Below are positions 35,832-44,562 of a stretch of DNA of 64,000 nt, piece after piece (position 1 is the stretch's first letter; each line of letters begins with the position of its first letter). The DNA is taken from positions 667,001-731,000 of the forward strand of contig NZ_CP032674.1 of NCBI RefSeq assembly GCF_021730305.1. The letters run 5' to 3'. This DNA comes from Xanthobacter sp. YC-JY1 (GTDB lineage: Bacteria; Pseudomonadota; Alphaproteobacteria; Rhizobiales; Xanthobacteraceae). Position numbers and translations under genes: made by a program. Under the pieces are notes generated by a model. That model did no database searches. It worked only from the letters and a program-made list of their open reading frames with translations, and was not told where the DNA came from.

Positions 35832-35857
35832 GCGGGCCGCACGAAGGGAAACACACC

Positions 35858-36376
35858 ATGGCTCGAGCCTCTGCCCCGGCCGCCAGCACCCCGAAGCCAC
35901 CGCGCGAGCTGACCGGCCGCGCGGTGCTCGCCATCCTCCTCGCCTTCTTCGGCGTGGTCATCGGCGTCAACGTCATCATGGCGCGCTTCGCCGTCACCAC
36001 CTTCGCGGGGGTGGAGACGGAAAGCTCCTACAAGGCCGGTCTCGCCTTCACCGCCGAACATCAGGCGGCCGAGCGGCAGGCGGCCATGCACTGGAAAGTG
36101 GACGTGTCGCTGGGCTCCCTCGGCGGCGGCGCCCGCGAGGTCAACATCATCGTGCGCGACGCCGCCGGAAAGCCGCTCACCAACCTCGTCGCCGATGGCG
36201 TGCTCGCCCATCCCACCGACGCCCGCCGCGATGTGGTGCTGGACCTCGAACCGCTGGGCGACGGCCGCTACCGCGCCCGCACCCAGGCCGGCGCCGGACA
36301 GTGGGATCTGGTGATTGATTTTGCGCAAGGCGGCGAACGGGTCTTCCGGTCCAAGAATCGTGTGCAGCTTCCGTAA
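35858..36376 (+). CDS. fixH: cbb3 oxidase accessory protein FixH (CcoH)
   Basis: FixH/CcoH is a single-pass protein needed for stable cbb3 oxidase. The 172-residue product has one N-terminal membrane helix (about residues 25-45, AVLAILLAFFGVVIGVNVIMA) followed by the family FAVTTFAGVETESSYKAG region and a periplasmic beta domain. It lies 26 bases behind ccoG in the ccoGHIS order. Confidence 0.93.
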   Translation: MARASAPAASTPKPPRELTGRAVLAILLAFFGVVIGVNVIMARFAVTTFAGVETESSYKAGLAFTAEHQAAERQAAMHWKVDVSLGSLGGGAREVNIIVRDAAGKPLTNLVADGVLAHPTDARRDVVLDLEPLGDGRYRARTQAGAGQWDLVIDFAQGGERVFRSKNRVQLP

Positions 36377-36592
36377 GCCGCTTGAACGGGCAACCGGCAT
36401 CCTCCGGGCCTCCCGAGGCGGCATCGAGACTGCCGGGCGGCCACCGTCCAGTGCCGCCCGTGCCTTGGGTACGAGAGGTTGGGCGGTTCGTCGCGCCGCC
36501 GGCCTGTCGTACTCACTTTATTTCATGGCACGGTGCTGATCCGTGCCGCGGGTTGAGCCCGCACCCTCCCTGCAGCCCCCGGGGACCTGAAG

Positions 36593-38821
36593 ATGTCTGA
36601 GGCGATCGACTATTCCATCTTCGTCGGCACGTCCGAGGACGGCCTGGCGCAGATGAGTCTCGCCATCGACGGCATCGACTGCGCCGCCTGCATCGGCGAG
36701 ATCGAGAACGGGGTGAAGGCGCTGCCCGGCGTGGTGCGCGCCCGCCTCAACTACTCGACCCACCGCCTCACCGTCGCCTGGTCGGAAGGCACATCGCCCG
36801 ATCGGGTGGTGGGGCAGCTGGAGGCGTTGGGCTACCGCGCCCATCCCTTCGCCGGCCGGGCGGAGGAGAGCGAGGCGCGGCACGCCCGCTGGCTGCTGCG
36901 CTGCCTCGGCGTCGCGGGCTTCGCGGCCATGAACATCATGCTGCTGTCGGTCTCGGTGTGGTCGGGCAACGTCACCGACATCACCCCCGAGACGCGCGAC
37001 TTCTTCCACTGGATCTCCGCGCTCATCGCGCTGCCGGCGGCGGCCTATGCCGGACAGCCCTTCTTCCAGAGCGCGGTCAGGGCCATTCGTTCCGGCCGGC
37101 TGAACATGGATGTGCCGATCACGATCGGCGTCACGCTGGCGCTGGGTATGAGCGTGGTGGAAACGGCCATGAGCCAGCCGCACGCTTATTTCGACAGCGC
37201 CATCATGCTGCTGTTCTTCCTCCTCGCCGGCCGCTACCTCGACCACGAGGCGCGCCGGCGCACCCGTGCCACGGCCGGTAACATCGCGGCGCTTCGGGGC
37301 GAGATGGCCCATCGCATCGGCGCCGATGGCGTGCCCGTGCTGGTGCCGGTGCAGGCGCTCCAGCCGGGCGACACCATCCTCATCCATCCCGGTGAGCGGG
37401 TGGCGGCGGACGGCGTGGTCGCGTCCGGCCTTTCCGCGGTGGACGAAAGCCTCGTCACCGGGGAGACGCTGCCCCGCGCGCTCAAGGCCGGGGATCACGT
37501 CTATGCCGGCAGCCTGAACGGGGAGGGCGCGCTGCACCTCACCGTCACAGCGGGTGGCGAGAACACCCTGGTGGACGACGTGCAGCGCCTGCTCGACGGC
37601 GCGCTGGCCGAAAAAGGTGCCTATGTGCGCCTCGCCGACCGGGTGGCGCGGCTCTATGCGCCGATGGTGCACCTCACCGCCCTCGTCTCGGCCATCGGCT
37701 GGCTGCTGGCGGGCGCCGGGCTGCACGATGCGGTGATGATCGCGGTGGCCGTGCTCATCATCACCTGCCCCTGCGCGCTGGCGCTCGCCGTGCCGGCGGT
37801 GCAGGTGACCGCGACGGGCCGGCTGTTCCGCGCCGGCCTGCTCATCAATGCCGGCGACATGCTGGAGCGCCTCGCCGCGGTGGACACCGTGGTGTTCGAC
37901 AAGACCGGTACCCTGACCCTGCCGGAGCCGGCCCTCGCTCTGCCGCGCGGCGCCGATCCGGACATGGTGGCGCTAGCCGGCCGGCTGGCCCTGTCGAGCC
38001 GCCACCCCCTCGCCGGCGTCATCGCCGCCCGGGCGAAGGGGCCGGCGCTGGAGCGCGTCACCGAGATGAGCGGGCAGGGCATCGAGGCGATCATCGACGG
38101 CCGCCGCGCCCGCCTCGGCAGCCTCTCCTTCTGCGATGCCATCGCCCCCTCCGATCTTCCCGCCGACGCCTCCCTCATCGCCTTCCGCCACGGCGAGAAG
38201 GTACTCGTCATGGGCGTCGCCCAGGCGCTGCGGCCCGATGCGCGCGAGGTGGTTGCCGAGCTGAAGGCCCGTGGCCTCGACGTGCGCATTCTTTCCGGCG
38301 ATCGGCCGGCGGCGGTGGCGCCGGTGGCCGAGGCGCTCGGCATCGTCGCGGCAGAGGCCGGCCTGAAGCCCGCCGACAAGATCGCCGCGCTGGACGCCCT
38401 CAAGGCCGCGGGTCGCCGCGTGCTCATGGTCGGCGACGGCCTCAACGACGCGCCGGCCCTCGCGGCCGCCACCGTCTCCCTTTCGCCCGCGAGCGGAGCC
38501 GCGGTCACGCAGGCCCATGCGGATGCGGTGTTCCTCGGCCGCCGGCTGTGGCCGGTGCTCGCCGCGGTGGACGGGGCCCGCACGGCGGCGCGGCTCATGC
38601 GGCAGAACCTCGCCATTGCGGTCGGTTACAACATCATCGCCGTACCGCTCGCCATCGCCGGCTTCGTGACGCCACTGGTGGCGGCGCTCGCCATGTCCGG
38701 CTCTTCCATCCTTGTGACCGTGAACGCCTTGCGCGCGGCCCGTCCCGGGCGCAAGGAAGAAGCGGTGGGGGATGACGGCGCGACGGGCGAAGCCGGCGCG
38801 CTCACGGAGGTGGCGGCGTGA
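36593..38821 (+). CDS. ccoI: Copper-exporting P1B-type ATPase CcoI (FixI)
   Basis: CcoI pumps Cu(I) from the cytoplasm to the periplasm for cbb3 oxidase assembly. The 742-residue product has an N-terminal heavy-metal domain with Cys30 and Cys33 (IDCAAC), eight predicted membrane segments, the transport motif Cys392-Pro-Cys394, the phosphorylated Asp436 in DKTGT, an HPLAG motif and GDGLNDAPAL. The 217-base gap after fixH contains a GGCACGG/CCGTGCC hairpin (36527-36547) and could hold a promoter. The stop overlaps the start of fixS. Confidence 0.95.
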   Translation: MSEAIDYSIFVGTSEDGLAQMSLAIDGIDCAACIGEIENGVKALPGVVRARLNYSTHRLTVAWSEGTSPDRVVGQLEALGYRAHPFAGRAEESEARHARWLLRCLGVAGFAAMNIMLLSVSVWSGNVTDITPETRDFFHWISALIALPAAAYAGQPFFQSAVRAIRSGRLNMDVPITIGVTLALGMSVVETAMSQPHAYFDSAIMLLFFLLAGRYLDHEARRRTRATAGNIAALRGEMAHRIGADGVPVLVPVQALQPGDTILIHPGERVAADGVVASGLSAVDESLVTGETLPRALKAGDHVYAGSLNGEGALHLTVTAGGENTLVDDVQRLLDGALAEKGAYVRLADRVARLYAPMVHLTALVSAIGWLLAGAGLHDAVMIAVAVLIITCPCALALAVPAVQVTATGRLFRAGLLINAGDMLERLAAVDTVVFDKTGTLTLPEPALALPRGADPDMVALAGRLALSSRHPLAGVIAARAKGPALERVTEMSGQGIEAIIDGRRARLGSLSFCDAIAPSDLPADASLIAFRHGEKVLVMGVAQALRPDAREVVAELKARGLDVRILSGDRPAAVAPVAEALGIVAAEAGLKPADKIAALDALKAAGRRVLMVGDGLNDAPALAAATVSLSPASGAAVTQAHADAVFLGRRLWPVLAAVDGARTAARLMRQNLAIAVGYNIIAVPLAIAGFVTPLVAALAMSGSSILVTVNALRAARPGRKEEAVGDDGATGEAGALTEVAA

Positions 38822-39009
38822 ACGTCCTCGTCTATCTCGTGCCCCTCGCGCTGCTGCTTGGCCTCGGCGGCCTGTTCGCCTTCCTGTGGAGCCTCAAGAG
38901 CGGGCAGTATGACGACCTCGACGGCGCGGCCGTTCGCGTCTTGTCCGACGACGACCTGCCCGACAATGCAAGGCCCTCATCCACCGCACCGGAAAGGCAC
39001 CGCTCGTGA
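38818..39009 (+). CDS. ccoS: cbb3 oxidase maturation protein CcoS (FixS)
   Basis: The 63-residue protein starts with GTG overlapping the ccoI stop. It has one membrane helix (about 4-25) and the family pattern FLWSLKSGQYDDLDG followed by a short polar tail. CcoS is required for cofactor insertion into the oxidase. Its stop overlaps the next gene by four bases. Confidence 0.93.
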   Translation: MNVLVYLVPLALLLGLGGLFAFLWSLKSGQYDDLDGAAVRVLSDDDLPDNARPSSTAPERHRS

Positions 39010-40130
39010 GGCGCGCCGCGCCCGCTCCCGAGCCCCGGGCGGGGATGCTGGTCTGCGTCTGCGACCCGCAGCTCGACGCCCCGGCCAATGACAACGGCCC
39101 CCGCGCCGTCTCCACCTTCGGTCTCGCAGTGGGCTTCGCCTTCGCCGTGCTGGCGCAGACGGTGGCTTCCGCCGCTCTGCCGCTTGCGGGCGCGCAGCTG
39201 GCGCCGCGGCCGGAACTCGTCACCTGGCCGTTCGCCGCTTTGCTGCTCGGCGCGGCGCTCGCCTCCTTCCCCGCCTCCTTTCTGCGCGATGCCTTCGGCC
39301 GGCGCACGGGCTTCGCGCTCGGCGCCTCGGTGGGCATCGCCGGCGGGGCGCTGCTGGTGGCGGCGCTGATCCAGCGGCAGTTTGCCTGGGCCTGCCTCGG
39401 CGCCCTCTGGCTCGGCATGGCGCAGGGCTTCTCCTTCTTCTACCGGCACGAGGCAGCCGCCGCGAGCGGACGGCCCGCCGCCGCCACGGCCGGGGTGCTG
39501 GCCGGCGGCCTTCTTGCTGCCGTCGCCGGGCCGACGCTCGCGAGCTTCGCCGAAAGCCTCGCCGCGCCCTTCTTTCTTGTCGGTGCCGCGGCGCTGGCTG
39601 CGCTGGCGCACACCTGCTCGCTGGGCGTTGCGGTGATGCTGGCTGATGATCCCACTTCCACCTTCCGCCCCAAGGTGACGGCGCCGCTCTCGGCCATCGT
39701 GTGGCCGACGCTGGTGGCCGGCACCGCCTGGTTCGGCATGAACGCCGTCATGTCCGGGGCGCCGCTGGCGCTGGTGGGCTGCGGCATCGGCGGTGCGGCG
39801 GTGTTCGGCTTCATCGCCTTGCACGTGGCCGCCATGTATGCGCCGGCCGTGCCGCTGGCCCTTGCGGGGGACCGCCTGCCGCCGCTGGCCATCGCGCTGA
39901 CGGGCGTGGTGCTCGTCGCCATCGGCGTGCCGCTGCAACGTCTTGCGACGCCGGAGAGCATCACGGCGGCGCTGATCTGCGTCGGCGCGGGCTGGTCCGT
40001 CGCCACGGTGGGGGCGACCGCCTGGATCTACCAGTCCGGCCAGCCGAGCCGCCTCGCTTTGGCGCTGCATGATGGTGGGCTGTTTGCGCTTGCCATCTGC
40101 GGCGCGCTCACCGGCTATCTGCTGGCCTGA
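39006..40130 (+). CDS. CcoA-like MFS copper importer
   Basis: The 374-residue protein is a major-facilitator membrane protein with about 12 segments. It carries Met245-xxx-Met249 (MNAVM), Cys259 and His273-xxx-Met277 (HVAAM). The copper importer CcoA of Rhodobacter capsulatus, needed for cbb3 oxidase, has MxxxM and HxxxM motifs 28 residues apart, as I recall; the spacing here is also 28. An N-terminal CxC (VCVCD, about residues 17-19) may also bind copper. The GTG start overlaps the ccoS stop, tying it to the assembly operon; an ATG at 39045 is an alternative. Copper import is inference from motifs and context. Confidence 0.8.
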   Translation: MRRAAPAPEPRAGMLVCVCDPQLDAPANDNGPRAVSTFGLAVGFAFAVLAQTVASAALPLAGAQLAPRPELVTWPFAALLLGAALASFPASFLRDAFGRRTGFALGASVGIAGGALLVAALIQRQFAWACLGALWLGMAQGFSFFYRHEAAAASGRPAAATAGVLAGGLLAAVAGPTLASFAESLAAPFFLVGAAALAALAHTCSLGVAVMLADDPTSTFRPKVTAPLSAIVWPTLVAGTAWFGMNAVMSGAPLALVGCGIGGAAVFGFIALHVAAMYAPAVPLALAGDRLPPLAIALTGVVLVAIGVPLQRLATPESITAALICVGAGWSVATVGATAWIYQSGQPSRLALALHDGGLFALAICGALTGYLLA

Positions 40131-40177
40131 ATCCGCCGGGAGCGGTAGGCAGGGGAGAACAACCCCGGAGCCCCGCC

Positions 40178-40933
40178 GTGACCCATCCCTTCGCCCTCGA
40201 CGGTCAGACCGCCCTCGTCACCGGCTCGGCCTCTGGCCTCGGCTTCGAGATGGCGCTGGCGCTGGCGCTGGCCGGTGCCCATGTGCTGGTGAACGGCCGC
40301 CATGCCGAGCGGCTCGGCGCCGCCGTCACCGCCATCATCCGCAAGGGCGGCAAGGCCGAGCCCTTCCTGCTCGACGTGTTCGACGCGGAGGCGGTGGACG
40401 CGGCCATGGCCAAGGCGCCGCCCATCCACATCCTCGTCAACAATGCCGGCGCCCGCGACCGCCGCGCCTTCCTCGACATGGAGGATGCCGACTTCCGCCG
40501 GCTGGTGGAAATGGACCTGCTGGCCCCCGCCCATCTCACCCGGCAGGTGGCGCGGGGCATGGTGGCGCGCAAGGCGGGCGGGCGCATCATCAACATCACC
40601 TCCATCGCCGGTCCGCTCTCCCGCGCTGGAGATGCCGCCTACACCACGGCGAAGGGCGGGCTGGAGGCGCTGACCCGCGCGCTCGCCGCCGATCTCGGCC
40701 CGCACGGCATCACGGTGAACGCCATCGCCCCCGGCTACATGCTCACCGCCGCCAACGAGGCGCAGTCGCGCGACCAGACGCTGCGGGAATGGCTCTCCCG
40801 CCGCACGTCGCTCGGCCGCTGGGGGCACCCGGAGGAGGTGGCGGGGGCGGCGGTGTTCCTCGCCTCGCCGGCGGCCTCCTACATCACCGGCCAGATCCTG
40901 GCGGTGGACGGCGGCTACATGGCGCATTTCTGA
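40178..40933 (+). CDS. Short-chain dehydrogenase/reductase
   Basis: The 251-residue protein is a classical SDR that uses NAD(P)H. It has the cofactor motif TGSASGLG, NNAGARDRR, the catalytic Ser in INITSIAGP, and YTTAKGG with the Tyr-Lys pair. The C-terminal GQILAVDGGYMAHF is typical. It resembles gluconate 5-dehydrogenase-like SDRs, but the substrate cannot be assigned. It follows the CcoA-like gene by 47 bases and may or may not be part of that transcript. Confidence 0.9.
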   Translation: MTHPFALDGQTALVTGSASGLGFEMALALALAGAHVLVNGRHAERLGAAVTAIIRKGGKAEPFLLDVFDAEAVDAAMAKAPPIHILVNNAGARDRRAFLDMEDADFRRLVEMDLLAPAHLTRQVARGMVARKAGGRIINITSIAGPLSRAGDAAYTTAKGGLEALTRALAADLGPHGITVNAIAPGYMLTAANEAQSRDQTLREWLSRRTSLGRWGHPEEVAGAAVFLASPAASYITGQILAVDGGYMAHF

Positions 40934-40974
40934 GGCGGGCCTTTGCCCGCCCTGGCCCACTTCTGACGCGCGCC

Positions 40975-42483
40975 TCAGCGCACCCAGAAGCGCGGCATGA
41001 ACAGCACCAGCACGGTGAGGATCTCAAGCCGCCCCAGCATCATGGCGGCGGTGAGCAGCCACAAGGCCGGATCGGGCAGACCGCCGAAATTGGAAGCGGG
41101 GCCCACCACCGGCCCCAGGCCCGGCCCCACATTGGCGAGGCAGGAGATGGCCGCCGAGAAGGCGGTGCGCAGATCGAGCCCCATCATGTTGAGCGCGACG
41201 CCCACCAGGAAGAAGGTGAGGAGATAGAGGAAGACGAAGGAGAGCACCGAGCCCACCACGTCGTCCGCCACCGGCGCACCGCCATAGCGGATGGGGAAGA
41301 TGCCGGCCCGGAACGAGATGCGCTTCAGGTGCTGGCGGATGGCCTTGGCGGTGATGGCGAGCCGCAGCGCCTTCAGGCCGCCCGAGGTGGAGCCGGTGCA
41401 GCCGCCAAGGAACATCAGCACGAAGAAGAGGGAATCCGAGAACGGCCCCCAGTTCGTGTAGTCCACGGACATGAAGCCGGTGGTGGAGATGAGCGAGCTG
41501 ACGGTGAACAGCGCGCCCCGCAGCGCCGTCTCGCCGCTGGCGATGCCCTGGAGGCTCTGCTGGGCGAAGGACAGCAATGTGAACGCGGCGACGATGGCGA
41601 GGAAGACCCGCACCTCGGGATTGGTGAACAGGCGGCTCGCATCGCCCGAGAGCGCCCGCACATAGAGCGGGAAGGGCATGGCGGCGGCGAGCATGAAGAC
41701 GATGGCCACATAGTCCACCGCCGGGCTGGCGAACACCGAGAGCGAGGAATCCGAATTGGCGAAGCCACCGCTCGACAAAGTGGACATGGCGAGCGTCACC
41801 GCATCAAACGGCTTGAGGCCCGCCGCCAGATAGCACCCGGCGCAGATGACGGTGAGCAGCACATAGGCCTGGAGCAGGCGCTTGGCGATGCTGCCGGCGC
41901 GGGGCAGGAACTTGTCGGACTTGTCCGAGGATTCGGTGCGGAACAGCTGCATTCCGCCGATGGACAGCACCGGCAGCACGGCGATGGCGATGGCGATGAT
42001 GCCGATGCCGCCGAACCAGTGCAGCAGCGCCCGCCACAGGAGGATGCCCGGCGACATGGCGTCGAGCCCCGACATGACGCTGGCGCCGGTGGTGGTGAGG
42101 CCGGACATGCTCTCGAACATGGCCCGCGTGAAGGAGAGGCGGGACGACCCCCACATCAGCGGCAGAGCGGCGAACACCGAGAGCACCACCCAGACCGAGG
42201 TGGTGAGAACGAAGGCCTGGCGCAGGTCGAGCTTGCGGGTGAGCTGGCCGCGCCCGGTCATCCACATGAGCACGCCGACGAAGATGGTAACGGCGGCCGA
42301 CCCGACGAAGGCCGCACCCGCGAACGTCTCCTGGCTGTTGGCGCGGGCCGCGAAATCAGCCACAGCCGGCGCCAGCATGGCGGCGCCGAGGATGGCGAGC
42401 AGGATGCCGAGCGTGGCCGCGACCGGGCGCAGGCTGAGGACCGATACGGCCTCGGCCTCCACGGTGGGAATGCCCGCGTGCAT
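40975..42483 (-). CDS. trkH: TrkH family potassium uptake protein
   Basis: TrkH forms the membrane pore of the Trk K+ uptake system, with TrkA as cytosolic regulator. The 502-residue product has the repeated M1-P-M2 organisation; selectivity-loop segments such as SGLTTTGASVMSGLD, LSSGGFANSDSSL, SLISTTGFMSVDYTNW and CLANVGPGLGPV are visible. No trkA gene is nearby. It is convergent with the SDR gene, with about 40 bases between the stops. Confidence 0.93.
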   Translation of the reverse strand: MHAGIPTVEAEAVSVLSLRPVAATLGILLAILGAAMLAPAVADFAARANSQETFAGAAFVGSAAVTIFVGVLMWMTGRGQLTRKLDLRQAFVLTTSVWVVLSVFAALPLMWGSSRLSFTRAMFESMSGLTTTGASVMSGLDAMSPGILLWRALLHWFGGIGIIAIAIAVLPVLSIGGMQLFRTESSDKSDKFLPRAGSIAKRLLQAYVLLTVICAGCYLAAGLKPFDAVTLAMSTLSSGGFANSDSSLSVFASPAVDYVAIVFMLAAAMPFPLYVRALSGDASRLFTNPEVRVFLAIVAAFTLLSFAQQSLQGIASGETALRGALFTVSSLISTTGFMSVDYTNWGPFSDSLFFVLMFLGGCTGSTSGGLKALRLAITAKAIRQHLKRISFRAGIFPIRYGGAPVADDVVGSVLSFVFLYLLTFFLVGVALNMMGLDLRTAFSAAISCLANVGPGLGPVVGPASNFGGLPDPALWLLTAAMMLGRLEILTVLVLFMPRFWVR

Positions 42484-42604
42484 GATCTCCCCTCTCGCCC
42501 GGTTCGCTGCGACGTCAATAAAGGACAGGGGCCAAAAAAACCTAAAGCTGAAAGGCTAAAGCTGAAATCGTCCCGCCCGGCCGGCGCCGGGCGGATGCAT
42601 CAGG

Positions 42605-42997
42605 TCAGTTGAGGACGCGGCGCACGTCCGGCACGTCCAGCGAGAAGGCCGGGATCTCGATGGAGAAGGGCTCGCCGGTGTCGGTGACCATCTCGTAGCG
42701 TCCGCGGATGATGCCGGTGGCCGTGTTGAGCGGCACCCCGCTGGTGTATTCGAACCGGCCGCCGGGCGGCAGGGTCGGCTCCTCCCCGACGACACCGGCC
42801 CCGTGCACCTCCTCGGTGCGGCCGTTGGCATCGGTGATGATCCAGTGGCGCGCCTTGAGCTGCACTGTCTCCTGGCCCAAATTGGCCACCTCGATCGTAT
42901 AGGCCCAAAAATGACGGCCCTGGTCGGGCTCAGACCGCTCCGCCACATAACGCGGCGTCGCAGTCACCTGAATATTCCGAGTGATGGCGCGGTACAT
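42605..42997 (-). CDS. apaG: ApaG protein
   Basis: The 130-residue protein is ApaG, a single fibronectin-like domain linked to Co2+/Mg2+ efflux in genetic studies. Family landmarks are FWAYTIEVANLGQETVQLKARHWIITDANG and VVGEEPTLPPGGRFEYTSGVPL with the GxGxxG-like loop shortened, then GIIRGRYEMV. Full length. It follows metZ on the same strand after 124 bases. Confidence 0.95.
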   Translation of the reverse strand: MYRAITRNIQVTATPRYVAERSEPDQGRHFWAYTIEVANLGQETVQLKARHWIITDANGRTEEVHGAGVVGEEPTLPPGGRFEYTSGVPLNTATGIIRGRYEMVTDTGEPFSIEIPAFSLDVPDVRRVLN

Positions 42998-43121
42998 ACC
43001 CGCTCTAGCTCCTCACACCGCGGGAGAAAATGCCCCCGCGGCGCACAGTGAACCCGCGTTGTCGCCCGCGCGCAACAGGGCGTGGTGCAGCGCGGCAACC
43101 CGCGCGCCGCGCCGCCAGCAA

Positions 43122-44342
43122 TCACAAGGCTTCGGCGGCACCCGCGAGGTCGGCGATCAGGTCGTCGGCGTGCTCGAGGCCCACCGAGAGGCGCAGGAGC
43201 CCGTCGGAAATGCCCATCTCCGCCCGTGTCTCCGGCGTGAATCGCTGGTGCGTGGTGGTGGCGGGGTGGGTGATGAGGCTCTTCGCGTCGCCCAGATTGT
43301 TGGAGATGCGGATGAGCCGCAGGGCATTGGCGAAGCGGAAGGCGCCCTCCTTGCCGTCCTTCACCACGAAGGTCACGAGGGTGCCGCCGCCCTTCATCTG
43401 CCGCTGCGCCAGCTCCGCCTGGGGATGATCGGCGCGGCCGGGATAGATCACCTTCTCCACGCCCGGCAGGGCGGCGAGGGCGTCGGCCACCTTGCCGGCG
43501 CTCGCCTGCATGCGCTCCACGCGCAGGGCCAGCGTCTCCAGCCCCTTCAGCATGATCCACGCATTGAAGGGCGAGATCGAGGGGCCGGTCTGGCGCAGGA
43601 AGGTCTGGAGATGGTCGGTGACGAACTGTTTGGAGGAAAGGATCACCCCGCCGAGGCAGCGGCCCTGTCCGTCCACATGCTTGGTGGTGGAATAGACCAC
43701 CACGTCCGCCCCGAGCTCGAAGGGGTGCTGCAGTAGGGGGGTGGCGAACACATTGTCCACCACGAGCCGCGCGCCGGCCGCGTGCGCGATCTCCGCCACC
43801 GCGGCGATGTCGATGAGGTCCAGCGTCGGGTTGGTGGGGCTTTCCAGGAAGAAGATCTTGGTGTTGGGCTTCACCCCCGCCTTCCAGGCGTCGAGGTCGC
43901 AGCCGTCGATGAGCGTGGTCTCGACGCCGAAGCGGGGAAGGAAGTCCTCCAGAATCCAGCGGCAGGAGCCGAACAAGGCGCGGGCGGCCAGCACATGGTC
44001 ACCGGCGGAGAGCTGAGACAGCAGCGCGGCATTCACCGCCGCCATGCCGGAGGCCGTGGCCCGCGCCGCTTCCGCCCCTTCCAGCAGCGCCATGCGCTCC
44101 TCGAACATGGCGGTGGTCGGGTTGGAATAGCGCGAATAGACGAAGCCGGGGTCCTCGCCCTTGAACCGCGCCTCGCAGCTCTCGGCGTCGTCATAGACGA
44201 AGCCCTGCGTCAGGAAGAGCGCCTCGGAGGTCTCGCCGAAGGGAGAGCGCGTCGTCCCGCCATGGACTAGCCGTGTTTCCGGGTGGAGTGTAAGGGGATC
44301 GCGGGGAACGAACCGGGGGGTGGGCTTTGGCGCCACGGACAT
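43122..44342 (-). CDS. metZ: O-succinylhomoserine sulfhydrylase
   Basis: MetZ makes homocysteine directly from O-succinylhomoserine and sulfide in methionine synthesis. The 406-residue product starts at ATG 44342. It is a cystathionine gamma-synthase-fold PLP enzyme: ETRLVHGGTTRSPFGETSEALFLTQGFVY is typical of MetZ, YSRYSNPT contacts the phosphate, and the PLP lysine is in YSTTKHVDGQGR. The SAM-II riboswitch upstream on the same strand supports the assignment to methionine metabolism and shows how it is controlled. Confidence 0.95.
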   Translation of the reverse strand: MSVAPKPTPRFVPRDPLTLHPETRLVHGGTTRSPFGETSEALFLTQGFVYDDAESCEARFKGEDPGFVYSRYSNPTTAMFEERMALLEGAEAARATASGMAAVNAALLSQLSAGDHVLAARALFGSCRWILEDFLPRFGVETTLIDGCDLDAWKAGVKPNTKIFFLESPTNPTLDLIDIAAVAEIAHAAGARLVVDNVFATPLLQHPFELGADVVVYSTTKHVDGQGRCLGGVILSSKQFVTDHLQTFLRQTGPSISPFNAWIMLKGLETLALRVERMQASAGKVADALAALPGVEKVIYPGRADHPQAELAQRQMKGGGTLVTFVVKDGKEGAFRFANALRLIRISNNLGDAKSLITHPATTTHQRFTPETRAEMGISDGLLRLSVGLEHADDLIADLAGAAEAL

Positions 44343-44426
44343 GACGGTCTCCGAGGGGAGGCCGAGGGGACCTGACCGGGCGTGCAGCATCGGACGCGCC
44401 GATGAGGCTTCCCTTGTCGTCTCCCC

Positions 44427-44487
44427 GGCCTTTTAGCATGGTTGTTTAACGTGGCTGCAAGCCGGCCGGCTCAAATTCTCCACAGCC
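44427..44487 (-). ncRNA. SAM-II riboswitch
   Basis: Read on the minus strand, 44487 to 44427 carries the conserved SAM-II (metA motif) core in order: GTGG, AATTTGA, a short GCCGG/CCGGC helix, TTGCAGCCACGTTAAA and a closing GCTAAAAGG. CCAC pairs back with the GTGG, and GCTAAA forms the pseudoknot side. It lies about 85 bases before the metZ start. SAM binding in this class is known to hide the ribosome binding site, so high SAM should lower MetZ. Confidence 0.92.
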
Positions 44488-44562
44488 GCACTAAAGAGCG
44501 GGGCCCCCTTGGCGTCAAGGGCTCCGTCCGGTAAATCGAACAAAAAGGACGGGAAAGCGGAT

